Of a stretch of 64,000 nt of DNA, positions 29,170-37,486 are shown piece after piece; the stretch's first letter is position 1, and each line of letters starts with the position of its first letter. The translations under genes and the position numbers were made by a program. This stretch comes from Mangrovicoccus sp. HB161399 (GTDB lineage: Bacteria; Pseudomonadota; Alphaproteobacteria; Rhodobacterales; Rhodobacteraceae): NCBI RefSeq assembly GCF_013184745.1, contig NZ_JAATVU010000028.1, positions 17,955 through 81,954 of the forward strand, read 5' to 3'. The notes under the pieces are model-generated. The model was not told the DNA's origin. It saw only the letters and a program-made list of their open reading frames with translations, and ran no database searches.

Positions 29170-30909
29170 TCAGGCGGCAAGTTCGGCGCGGCGCGCCTGG
29201 GTTGCGGGCAGATCGACGGCGCCCTCGGGCGTGAGGATCACGCCATAGACGTCGCGTGCGGTCTCGGTGGAGACGAAGTCGTCGAGCCAGTCCTCGGCCA
29301 CGGCCGCCGGGTCGCGCTCCAGCGGGTTGCCGTAGCCGCCGCCCGAGGGCAGGCAGTGGCTGAGCACGTCGCCCTTCCGCATCGTCATGGTGAACTTGCT
29401 GACAAGCTTCTTCGCCTCGCCCTCCGGGTTCATCACATTGATCCCGGCCGCGCCGTCATGGCCGCCATCGAGCCCCCAGGGACGGAAGGCCTGGCGGTCG
29501 GCGCGCACCGACAGGACCGCCTCGTCCTCGAGCAGCATGTAGTCGCGCCGCATCGCCACGCCGCCGCGGAATTTCCCGGCCCCCGCGCTGTCATCGACGA
29601 ATTCGTTGACGGTGATCAGCACCGGGTTCTCGGATTCCACCGTCTCGGTCGAATAGCTCGCCATATTGGCGAAGAGCGTGGTATTGCCTTCGAGCCCGTC
29701 CTTCCACGGCCGCGCGCCCCAGGCGGCGGAGACGAAATCGACGAAGATGAAGGGCTTGCGGCCCGCGTCATAGCCGCCGATCGACACGTTGGTGTTGCCG
29801 CCATCCGAGCAGGCCAGCACCCGGCCCGGGGCAAGCCCGGCCATCGCCCCGAAGGCGCAGTCGGCCATGCGGAACCCGGTCAGGCCGCGGGCGGCGCAGG
29901 CGGCGGGCATGACGGCATTGGCGATGGTGCCTTCGGGGGCGATCACCTCGATGGCGCGGAACACGCCGTCATTGTTGGGCGCGCCGTCGCCGAGCACGGT
30001 CTTGACCGCGGTGTAGCTGGCCGCGGCCGTATAGCTGAAGGTGTTGTTGATCGCGCCCTTCACCTGCGGGGAGGTGCCGGTCCAGTCCATCACCAGCCTT
30101 TCGCCCGACTTCCGCACCGTGCAGACCAGCGGGATCGGCTTGCCGACATCGATGCCGTCATCGTCGATATAGTCGGTGAAGGTGAATTCGCCGTCGGGCA
30201 GGTTGCGGATGCCGTTGCGGGTGAGGATCTCGGAATAACTCATCAGCTCGTCGAGCCTGGCGACAAAGGCCTCCGCCCCTTCGGTCTTCGCCAGCGCCTG
30301 CACCCCCTGTTCGGCGATGCGGCAGGCGGCGAGCTGGCCCCTCAGGTCGCCGCGCAGCCGGTCGGGCATGCGGACGTTCGATTCCAGCATCGCCATCAGC
30401 GTGCGGTCGACCTCGCCCCTGCGGTAGAGCTTCAGCGGCGGAATGCGGATGCCTTCCTGGAAGATCTCGGTGCTGTCGGAGGCGTTCGAGCCCGCGACGC
30501 GCCCGCCGACATCGGTATGGTGGCAGACCGCGCAGGCATAGGCCACGATCTCGCCCGCGACGAAGACCGGCTTGAAGGTGAAGATGTCGGGCAGGTGCAT
30601 GCCGCCCGAATAGGGGTCGTTCATCACCAGCACGTCGCCCTCGGCCACGGGCTCGTCCATCGCGGCGAGCGTCGCCTTCAGCGCGACGGGGATGGAACAC
30701 AGGTGCCCGGGCAGGGACAGGCCTTGCGCGGCGAGCCGCCCCTCGCGGTCGCAGATGGCGGTTGAGTAGTCCATGATGTTCTTCAGCACGCCCGAATAGG
30801 CGGTGCGGAAGATGGTCAGCGCCATCTCGTTGGCGATGCCGGTGATGGCGTGGCGGAAAAGCTGGAAGGCGATCGGATCGGCAATCGCCGCATCGGTGTC
30901 GGAGGTCAT
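29170..30909 (-). CDS. hydantoinase/oxoprolinase family protein, subunit B
   Basis: This 579-residue HyuB-type partner of the A subunit has the family N-terminus (DPIAFQLFRHAITGIANEMALTIFRTAYS). Central motifs are VLVMNDPYSGGMHLPDIFTFKPVF and CHHTDVGG, the latter likely metal-binding. The C-terminal KGDVLSHCLPSGGGYGNPLERDP is diagnostic. Start ATG overlaps the stop of the preceding membrane-protein gene (ATGA). A and B subunits act together in the cytoplasm on a substrate presumably brought in by the TRAP system of the same operon. Confidence 0.92.
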   Translation of the reverse strand: MTSDTDAAIADPIAFQLFRHAITGIANEMALTIFRTAYSGVLKNIMDYSTAICDREGRLAAQGLSLPGHLCSIPVALKATLAAMDEPVAEGDVLVMNDPYSGGMHLPDIFTFKPVFVAGEIVAYACAVCHHTDVGGRVAGSNASDSTEIFQEGIRIPPLKLYRRGEVDRTLMAMLESNVRMPDRLRGDLRGQLAACRIAEQGVQALAKTEGAEAFVARLDELMSYSEILTRNGIRNLPDGEFTFTDYIDDDGIDVGKPIPLVCTVRKSGERLVMDWTGTSPQVKGAINNTFSYTAAASYTAVKTVLGDGAPNNDGVFRAIEVIAPEGTIANAVMPAACAARGLTGFRMADCAFGAMAGLAPGRVLACSDGGNTNVSIGGYDAGRKPFIFVDFVSAAWGARPWKDGLEGNTTLFANMASYSTETVESENPVLITVNEFVDDSAGAGKFRGGVAMRRDYMLLEDEAVLSVRADRQAFRPWGLDGGHDGAAGINVMNPEGEAKKLVSKFTMTMRKGDVLSHCLPSGGGYGNPLERDPAAVAEDWLDDFVSTETARDVYGVILTPEGAVDLPATQARRAELAA

Positions 30910-31709
30910 GCGGGAGTCCTCGGGAACAGGCGGTGGCGGAGGGAGGTCGCGGCGATGGCGGCGGCGGCCGAGGGCAGCAGCCCGGCCGTGGCCGCCATGA
31001 GCCCGCCCCAGTGCGGGGCGGCAAGCGCGACGGTGGCGAGATAGACGAAGAGCGTCGGCCCGGCGAGCCGCGCGGACTGGTAGGTGGCGGCCCAGCCGGG
31101 ATTGCCTCGGGATTTCAGGCCGAGGGTCACGGTGATCATGGCGACCGGGATGCTGGTCAGGACGGCGCTCCAGCGCGGGCCGAGCGTCCTGGCGAAGAGG
31201 CCGATCACCACGACGATCACGGCCGCCTGCAGCGCGACCGGCCAGATGCGGCGGGCGGGGCCGGCCAATTTCGACGGGGCGGCAAGCGCCAGATCGAAGG
31301 GCAGGACGAAGCCGGAGAGCAGCAGGGAAGCCGCCAGCACCGCCGCCGAGAGGCCGAGCGGCCAGGCGGGACCGGCCGTGACGATCACCACCGTGACCAG
31401 CCAGGCGGCCATGGCCACGGCGATCAGCGCCGCGGCCCCCAGCCGCGGGAAGAGCCGCGCGGCGGTGATCACGAAGACCAGCAGCGCCGGCAGCGCCTGG
31501 GCCCCGCGCAATCCGGCCTCGGCGACGAATTCCGGGCTCTGGTGCGCCGCCATGGCGAAGACGCCCGCGGCAATGGCGATAGGCAGGGCGATGACGGTGG
31601 CCGCAACGCCGGCGGGCGCGGCTTCGGCGGTCTTGAGCACCGCCCAGACGAAAACCCCGCAGCCGAGGCCGCGCAGCAGGTGGGTCGCCAGGTCGGCGAG
31701 CGCTATCAT
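30906..31709 (-). CDS. integral membrane protein of unknown function, internally duplicated
   Basis: This 267-residue protein is almost entirely hydrophobic, with about eight TM segments. Two halves look alike. VIALPIAIAAGVF followed by a small polar loop and LPALLVFVITA (residues ~39-83) mirrors LTSIPVAMITVTL with a polar loop and GPTLFVYLATVALA (~184-230). Such duplication is common in transporters. I cannot name the family. It is locked into the operon by ATGA overlaps at both ends: with dctM upstream and the HyuB-type gene downstream. A role in moving the same substrate or its product is the obvious inference. Confidence 0.75.
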   Translation of the reverse strand: MIALADLATHLLRGLGCGVFVWAVLKTAEAAPAGVAATVIALPIAIAAGVFAMAAHQSPEFVAEAGLRGAQALPALLVFVITAARLFPRLGAAALIAVAMAAWLVTVVIVTAGPAWPLGLSAAVLAASLLLSGFVLPFDLALAAPSKLAGPARRIWPVALQAAVIVVVIGLFARTLGPRWSAVLTSIPVAMITVTLGLKSRGNPGWAATYQSARLAGPTLFVYLATVALAAPHWGGLMAATAGLLPSAAAAIAATSLRHRLFPRTPA

Positions 31710-32989
31710 GCCAGCCACCCCGGCAGCCAGAGCGCGATGCCCGGCACCAGCACCAGCGCGAGGATCGCCAGCAAGAGCGCCGCGAGGAAGGGCAGCACGC
31801 CGCGGACGACATCGGACAGCGCCCCGCCCTGCCGCACGCCCTGCACCACGAAGAGGTTGATGCCCACCGGCGGCGTGATCATCGCGGTCTCGATCAGCAT
31901 GATGACGAGGATGCCGAACCAGACTGGATCGAAGCCCATGGCCACGACGATCGGCGTGAAGATCGGCACGGTCGCGACCATCAGCGACAGCGTCTCCATG
32001 AAGAGGCCCAGCACCAGGTAGAAGCCGATGATGACGAAAAGCGTCTGGTAGGCGCCCATGTCCAGGTCGTTGAAGAAGGCGACGACCTTGGTGGTCAGGC
32101 CGATATTGCCGAAGACGTAGTTGAGGAAATAGGCGGCCATGACGATGGCCATCATCATCCCCGTGGTGCGCATCGTGCCGGCGAAGGCGGAGCGCAGCAT
32201 CGGCAGGGTCAGGCTGCGCGACACCGCGGCGATGGCCAGCGCCCCGAGCACGCCCAGGGACGCGGCCTCGGTCGGGGTCGCCCAGCCGGCATAGATCGAA
32301 CCCACGACCAGCAGGAAGATGCCTGCGGGCGGCACCAGATGCGGCAGCCCGGCGACGCGCTGGCGCCAGGTCACCGCGATGGGCGCGGCGCCCCAGTCGG
32401 GCCGCAGCTTGCAGGCGCCCCAGACGGCGAGGCTGAACATGAGCGCCAGCACAAGACCGGGCAGGAAGCCGGCAAGGTAGAGCTGCGGGATCGAGCTGTT
32501 GGTCAGCGCGCCGTAGATGATCAGGTTGATCGAGGGCGGGATCAGGATGCCCAGCGTGCCGGAGGCTGCGATGGATCCGAGGAACAGCCGCTCGTTGTAG
32601 CCGTGGCGGCGGATCTCGGGGATGGCGGTGGTGCCGACGGTGGCGGCGGTGGCGACCGAGGAACCGGAGGTGGCGGCGAAGAGCATCGAGGTCGCGATGT
32701 TGGCATGCATCAGCCCGCCCGGCAGCCAGTTGAGCCAGGCCGCCATGGCACCGTACATCCGCTGCGCCAGCCCGGAGCGCAGCAGGATCTCGCCCATCAG
32801 CACGAAGAGCGGGATCGCCACCAGCACGCCGTCATTCAGCGCGCTCCAGCTGACCGTGCCGATGCCGCGGGTGGCCGGGATGAAGCTGTAGGCGGAGCTG
32901 AGCACCACGCCGGTCAGGCCGAGCACCGCGGCGACCGGAAGCGACAGCAGGAGAAGGCCGAAGAGCACGGCCAGGGTCGTGGCGATCAT
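31706..32989 (-). CDS. TRAP transporter large permease subunit (DctM)
   Basis: This 427-residue protein is the 12-TM ion-coupled permease of a TRAP importer. It begins LLLSLPVAAVLGLTGVV, with PLFVLMGEILLRSGLAQRMY. It has the family signatures MLFAATSGSSVATAATVGTTAIPE, GSIAASGTLGILIPPSINLIIYG and ITPPVGINLFVVQG. It works with the DctQ and DctP genes directly upstream. Its start overlaps the dctQ stop (ATGA) and its stop overlaps the start of the unknown membrane-protein gene. Confidence 0.95.
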   Translation of the reverse strand: MIATTLAVLFGLLLLSLPVAAVLGLTGVVLSSAYSFIPATRGIGTVSWSALNDGVLVAIPLFVLMGEILLRSGLAQRMYGAMAAWLNWLPGGLMHANIATSMLFAATSGSSVATAATVGTTAIPEIRRHGYNERLFLGSIAASGTLGILIPPSINLIIYGALTNSSIPQLYLAGFLPGLVLALMFSLAVWGACKLRPDWGAAPIAVTWRQRVAGLPHLVPPAGIFLLVVGSIYAGWATPTEAASLGVLGALAIAAVSRSLTLPMLRSAFAGTMRTTGMMMAIVMAAYFLNYVFGNIGLTTKVVAFFNDLDMGAYQTLFVIIGFYLVLGLFMETLSLMVATVPIFTPIVVAMGFDPVWFGILVIMLIETAMITPPVGINLFVVQGVRQGGALSDVVRGVLPFLAALLLAILALVLVPGIALWLPGWLA

Positions 32990-33621
32990 GTCCGGACCTC
33001 CCGGCCGGTTCCGGCGGCTTCGGCGGAGAGGATCTGCTCGTCGCGCAGTTCCTCCTCTGCATCGCGCAGCCCGACCCGCGCGGCGATCCCGTCCCAGTCG
33101 CCCAGGGCGGCCGCCGCCAGCGCGCGCAGGAGCAGCGCGAGCGCGGCAAGCCCGAAAAGCAGCAGGGCCGTGTACCACAGCGCCTGCGGCAGGATCAGCG
33201 GCGTGGCGAGCGGGGTCATGGATTTCGTGCCCATCGTCGCGCTGCGCAGCACCAGCTTCCAGCCAAACCACAGCAGGATCGACAGGAACCAGATCAGCCC
33301 GGCGAGCGAGACGATGTCCATCGCCCCGCGCAGCCGCGGCCCCAGCGCATCGCGGAGCAGCCCGATGCGGATATGGCTGCGGGTGAACAGCGCCTCGGTG
33401 AAGGCCAGCGCGGCGACGATGGCCAGCGCGTAGCCGCCGAGTTCGTCGAGCCCGCCGATGCTGGTCCCGGCGAGCTTCCTCAGCAGAACCTCGGCGCCGA
33501 CCCCGAAGGCCAGCGCGACGAGGATGCCGCCGCCGATCCAGATGCCGGCAGCGGAGACGGCGCGCAGGACCGCAAGGATGCGGTCGAGCCCCTGCGCCAG
33601 TGCCTGCGCGCCCTTTCTCAT
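32986..33621 (-). CDS. TRAP transporter small permease subunit (DctQ)
   Basis: This 211-residue protein has four TM segments (IWIGGGILVALAFGVGAEVLLRK, ALAIVAALAFTEALF, LAGLIWFLSILLWFGWKL, LWYTALLLFGLAALALLL). The DctQ pattern GGLDELGGYAL lies between TM1 and TM2. The C-terminal ~35 residues are a charged cytoplasmic tail, longer than usual. ATG at 33621 overlaps the dctP stop as ATGA. It bridges the large permease and the solute receptor. Confidence 0.92.
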   Translation of the reverse strand: MRKGAQALAQGLDRILAVLRAVSAAGIWIGGGILVALAFGVGAEVLLRKLAGTSIGGLDELGGYALAIVAALAFTEALFTRSHIRIGLLRDALGPRLRGAMDIVSLAGLIWFLSILLWFGWKLVLRSATMGTKSMTPLATPLILPQALWYTALLLFGLAALALLLRALAAAALGDWDGIAARVGLRDAEEELRDEQILSAEAAGTGREVRT

Positions 33622-34700
33622 GGCAGCGGCGCCTCGATGCCGAGCGCGGCACCGACGGTTTCGTTCCATTCCTTGGTGCAGTCGGCCCCGCAGCGCTCGG
33701 CCCAGTTCGGCAGCACGTAGTCCGAGATGATCTCGGCATGCTTCTCCATGTCGGCATCCGACACCGGAACCAGCGTCATGTCGGCCTTCACGCCGAGCTT
33801 GCATTCGCCGCCGGTGGAGCAGGAGACGGCATCGGTGTCCTGCTCTTCCTGCACGGCCCAGGCCTCGGCCTCGAGCTTGCCGTACTGCTCGGTCAGCAGC
33901 GCCTGCTGCTCTCCGGAAAGGCTGTCCCAGAGGTCCTTGTTGGCCGCCCAGAACACCATCGACCAGCCCACATTCATCGGATAGAGGTAGTCGGTCACCT
34001 CGAACCAGCGGGCGGTGTTGCCCGAGGACGTGCCGGTGACGGCGCAGTCGGCGACGCCGCGCTGGAGCGCCGGGATCACTTCGACGAAGGGAATGGTCAC
34101 GGTGGTGCCGCCCGCGCCGGTGACGAAATCCGACAGGGTCGAATTGAAGACGCGGACCTTCTTGCCTTCCAGGTCGTTCAGCCCCGAGATTTCCTCGCGG
34201 CACCAGAAGACCTGGGACGGCAGCGGCGCGATGCCCAGCAGATGGGTGTTGAACTTCTCTTCCATGACGCGGGCCAGCACCGGCTTGTAGGCGTCGGTCG
34301 CCTTCTTGGCATCGGCATTGGTCAGCGTGACGCCCGCCAGGTCCAGCGCCTCGAAGCGCGGGTCCTCGCCGGCCATGTAGCTCATGTTCTGCACCGCCAG
34401 CTGCAGCGTGCCGTCCTGCAGCATCGACAGGACCTCGGGGCCCTTCAGGCCGGCAAGATCATGCGGCACGGCTTCGATGGAGATCATGTCTCCGGCCGCC
34501 TCGGGGAAGGTCTTGCCGTAGAACTCCTCCTCCATGTTCCACAGGTAGAGGTTGGAGGTGTAGCCGAGCGCGCGGATCTGGGTCTCGGCCGCCTGCGTGG
34601 CAGGGGCCGCGGCGGCGAGAAGCGTGCCGCCGAGCGCGGTGGCGGCAAGCATGCGGCGGAGCCCCGCCGTGCTGGTGCGAATGATGTTTCCGGAGGTCAT
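33618..34700 (-). CDS. TRAP transporter solute-binding protein (DctP)
   Basis: This 360-residue periplasmic receptor begins with a signal peptide (RRMLAATALGGTLLAAAAPATQA). The DctP core follows: QVFWCREEISGLNDLEGKKVRVFNS, containing the conserved Arg that grips substrate carboxylates, then IPFVEVIPALQRGVADCAVTG. Cys-rich insertions near the C-terminus (SCSTGGEC, CGADC) suggest disulfides. It is the first gene of the eight-gene operon, and the candidate GntR operator lies ~100 bases upstream. The substrate should be an organic acid; the hydantoinase genes suggest a cyclic amide or carbamoyl-amino acid. Confidence 0.93.
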   Translation of the reverse strand: MTSGNIIRTSTAGLRRMLAATALGGTLLAAAAPATQAAETQIRALGYTSNLYLWNMEEEFYGKTFPEAAGDMISIEAVPHDLAGLKGPEVLSMLQDGTLQLAVQNMSYMAGEDPRFEALDLAGVTLTNADAKKATDAYKPVLARVMEEKFNTHLLGIAPLPSQVFWCREEISGLNDLEGKKVRVFNSTLSDFVTGAGGTTVTIPFVEVIPALQRGVADCAVTGTSSGNTARWFEVTDYLYPMNVGWSMVFWAANKDLWDSLSGEQQALLTEQYGKLEAEAWAVQEEQDTDAVSCSTGGECKLGVKADMTLVPVSDADMEKHAEIISDYVLPNWAERCGADCTKEWNETVGAALGIEAPLP

Positions 34701-35024
34701 GGCCTCGACTCCTTGCTGTTGGACCGAACGGTGCCTTCGACGCCCGGGACCCTCTGGCGGGGCCTTCCGGACCGGCCCGCACAAGACGGACCCTCAAAAT
34801 ATACGTTGCGTATATTTGCGCCGAGAACAGCGCAGGCTGGCGCAAGGAGCAAGCTCGGGAAGGTGTCGGCCGGGCGCACGGGCAGTGCCAGACCGGCAGC
34901 GGCGCGATTTCATGCGTGGATTTCCGCCATCTGCCTTCCGAAAGGGCAGAACCGTTCCCGAAGCACAGGACGGATGGCAGACATCCCGGCTGCGGCCCGT
35001 CCCCGGGGGACGGGCGCAACGGCG
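34701..35024. other. control region of the TRAP-hydantoinase operon
   Basis: This 324-base stretch between the SDR stop and the dctP start has no gene. It holds the palindrome at 34797-34817 and should contain the operon promoter. Confidence 0.6.
34797..34817 (-). promoter_or_regulatory. 21-bp palindrome, probable GntR operator
   Basis: AAATATACG (34797-34805) and CGTATATTT (34809-34817) are perfect 9-base arms around TTG. It is the most AT-rich patch nearby and lies 97 bases before dctP. FCD-type GntR proteins commonly bind dyads of this size. The operon's own gntR gene (25157-25906) is the natural candidate binder. Confidence 0.75.
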
Positions 35025-35777
35025 TCAGAGAACCTCGCCGCCGTCGATCACCAGCGCCAGGCCGGTGACGAAGCGCGAGCGGTCGGAGGCGAGATAGAGG
35101 ATGCCCTCGGCAATCTCCTCGACCCCCGCCCAGCGGCCCATCGGGATGGTCTCGGCGACATAGGCCTCCAGCTCGGCGCGGCCGCCCATCTGCTTCTCGA
35201 AGCCCGCGTTGAACGGCGTGTCGACGAAGCCCGGGCAAAGCGCGTTGAAGCGGATGTTCTCGCGCGCGTAATCCGCCGCCATCTGCTTCACCATCGCCAC
35301 GGCGGCATGTTTCGTGGTGGCATAGGAAACCATGCCGCGGTCGTACTGGCAGCCGGAATTCGACGCGGTGACGATCACCGAGCCTCCGCCCTGCGCGCGC
35401 ATCACCGGGATCGCGGCCCGGCAGGCAACGAAATGCGCCCGCACGTTCAGCGCCCAGGCGGCATCCATCTGCGCGGGGGTGACGTCCTCCGCCCTGCCCT
35501 CGATCTGGATGCCGGCATGGCTGTGAAGCACGTCGAGCCGGCCATGGTCGCGCGCGGCCCGGACGATCCCGGCCTCGACGGCGGCATCGTCGCGCATGTC
35601 GAGCGCTCGGGCCTCGCCGCGGCCGCCCGCAGCCTCGATCATCGCCAGCGTTTCGGCCGCCAGCGCGGCATCGAGGTCCGTGGCAATCACGGTGGCGCCC
35701 TCTCGGGCCATGGCGATCGCGCCGGCGCGGCCGATGCCGGATCCGGCCGCCGTCACGAATGCGACACGGTCTTTCAT
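35025..35777 (-). CDS. short-chain dehydrogenase/reductase
   Basis: This 250-residue classical SDR has the cofactor motif VTAAGSGIGRAG and an NNAG-region variant reading HSHAGIQ. Its catalytic residues appear as Ser in IVTASNSGCQ and Tyr-x3-Lys in YATTKHA. Asp after the second strand (ATDLDAAL) suggests NAD(H) preference. It lies 22 bases behind the ABC permease gene on the same strand and is probably the last gene of that operon. Its substrate may be derived from what the importer brings in. Confidence 0.88.
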   Translation of the reverse strand: MKDRVAFVTAAGSGIGRAGAIAMAREGATVIATDLDAALAAETLAMIEAAGGRGEARALDMRDDAAVEAGIVRAARDHGRLDVLHSHAGIQIEGRAEDVTPAQMDAAWALNVRAHFVACRAAIPVMRAQGGGSVIVTASNSGCQYDRGMVSYATTKHAAVAMVKQMAADYARENIRFNALCPGFVDTPFNAGFEKQMGGRAELEAYVAETIPMGRWAGVEEIAEGILYLASDRSRFVTGLALVIDGGEVL

Positions 35778-35799
35778 CTTTCTGTCTCCCAGGGATTGT

Positions 35800-36606
35800 T
35801 CAGGGGCGCGGTCGCGCCTGCGACCGGCGCAGCATCAGCTGCGCGCCGATCAGGACGATAAGCGAGGCAGCCATGACCATGGTGCCGATCGCGTTGATTT
35901 CCGGGGTGACGCCGCGGCGGATCGAGGAGAACACATAGATCGGCAGCGTCGTCTCGGCGCCCGCGACGAAGAAGGCGATGATGAAATCGTCGAAGCTGAA
36001 GGTGAAGGCCAGCAGGAACCCGGCCAGGATCGCGGGCAGGATCTGCGGGAAGGTCACCTGCCGGAAGGTGCCGAAAGGCGTGGCGCCGAGATCGTTCGAG
36101 GCTTCGATGAGCGCCGGGTCCAGCGTCTCCATCCGGCCGCGGACCAGAAGCACGACGAGCGACATGGTGAAGAGCCCGTGCGCCCCGATCAGCGATCCGG
36201 TGCCGAGCGACAGCTTCAGGCCGGTCAGCGGTTCCAGCCAGGGGTTCACCAGGTCGAAGACGGTGACCAGCGCGATCAGCGTGGCGATGCCGATGACGAT
36301 GCCGGGGATCATCACCGCTATCTGAACGGCCAGATCGAAGACCCTGCGCACGCGCCCCTTCATGCCGGTCAGCGCCAGCGCGGCCATGGTGCCCACCACA
36401 GTGGCAAGGCAGGCCGAGAGGAAGGCGACCTTCACCGAGGTCCAGAGCGCCTCCATCACGAAGGGGTTGTTCAGCGCCCGGCCGTACCAGCTGAGAGAGA
36501 AGCCCTGCATCGACGAGGCGGAGCGCCCGGCCGAGAAGGAGAAGAGCGCGATGATCGCGATCGGCAGGTAGAGGAAGGCGTAGACCGCCAGTGCATAGAG
36601 TCTCAT
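35800..36606 (-). CDS. polyamine-type ABC transporter permease (PotC-like)
   Basis: This 268-residue permease has six TM segments. It carries the binding-protein-dependent transport signature EASNDLGATPFGTFRQVTFPQILPAILAG, which docks the ATPase. The N-terminus (LYALAVYAFLYLPIAIIALFSFSAG) and the late FSFDDFIIAFFVAG are typical of PotC. It pairs with the PotB-like gene ending 7 bases upstream. Confidence 0.93.
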   Translation of the reverse strand: MRLYALAVYAFLYLPIAIIALFSFSAGRSASSMQGFSLSWYGRALNNPFVMEALWTSVKVAFLSACLATVVGTMAALALTGMKGRVRRVFDLAVQIAVMIPGIVIGIATLIALVTVFDLVNPWLEPLTGLKLSLGTGSLIGAHGLFTMSLVVLLVRGRMETLDPALIEASNDLGATPFGTFRQVTFPQILPAILAGFLLAFTFSFDDFIIAFFVAGAETTLPIYVFSSIRRGVTPEINAIGTMVMAASLIVLIGAQLMLRRSQARPRP

Positions 36607-36613
36607 GGCGCCC

Positions 36614-37471
36614 TCACATCAGCGCGGCATCGTCGCGGCCGGCACCGAAGCGCTTCGCCGCGCGGGTATAGAGCCCGACCGTCACCAGCATCACCAAGAC
36701 CAGTCCCACCGCGACGGCCGAGCCGAAGGGCCAGTTGCGCGACTGCAGGAAGAGATCGACGAGGGCGTTGCCGACGAAGAACACCTTGCCGCCGCCGAGG
36801 ATCGAGGGGATCAGGAACTCGCCCATCAGCAGGATGAAGACCAGCATCGACCCGGTCAGCACGCCCGGCATGGAAAGCGGCAGGGTGATCTGCAGGAAGG
36901 CGCGCCAGGGCGGCGTGCCCAGATCGGCGGCAGCCTCCAGCAGGCGCTTGTCGAGCTTTTCCAGCGCCACGTAGATCGGGAAGACCATCAGCGGCAGGTA
37001 GCCGTAGACGATGCCGACGAGCACGGCGAAGGGCGTGTTGAGAAGCCGTACGTCTTCCAGCCCGAACATGGCCAGAAATGCCGGGATGCCCTTGCCGCCC
37101 AGAAGGAAAATCCAGGCGTAGGAGCGGATCAGGATCGAGGTCCAGAACGGCACGATCACCAGCACCAGCAGCATGGTCTTCCATTTCGGCGTGACCTTGA
37201 CCGCGAGGTAGTAGGCCAGCGGATAGGCGATCAGCAGCGAGGCCAGCGTGCCCAAGGGCGCCAGCGTCAGCGTATTGCGGAAGGCAGCGAAGCGGGCGGG
37301 CAGGTTCGCGTATTGCTCCAGCGTGAAGCCGGGAGCGTAGCCGCCGATCTGGCTGCGCTCCCCGAAGGAGAAGATCAGAACGACGGCCAGCGGCAAAAGC
37401 AGCATCGCCGCGTACCACAGACCCGCCGGTGTCAGCAGGAGCGCCCGCGCGCGGGATCGCGTCATGGCCAT
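36614..37471 (-). CDS. polyamine-type ABC transporter permease (PotB-like)
   Basis: This 285-residue PotB-type permease starts LLLTPAGLWYAAMLLLPLAVVLIFSF and carries IVPFWTSILIRSYAWIFLL, a strong PotB hallmark. The ATPase-docking loop reads EAAADLGTPPWRAFLQITLPLSMPGVLTG. A GGAGGAGG site precedes the ATG at 37471. It sits between the receptor gene and the PotC-like gene, with short gaps. Confidence 0.93.
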   Translation of the reverse strand: MAMTRSRARALLLTPAGLWYAAMLLLPLAVVLIFSFGERSQIGGYAPGFTLEQYANLPARFAAFRNTLTLAPLGTLASLLIAYPLAYYLAVKVTPKWKTMLLVLVIVPFWTSILIRSYAWIFLLGGKGIPAFLAMFGLEDVRLLNTPFAVLVGIVYGYLPLMVFPIYVALEKLDKRLLEAAADLGTPPWRAFLQITLPLSMPGVLTGSMLVFILLMGEFLIPSILGGGKVFFVGNALVDLFLQSRNWPFGSAVAVGLVLVMLVTVGLYTRAAKRFGAGRDDAALM

Positions 37472-37486
37472 CGTCCCTCCTCCGCC

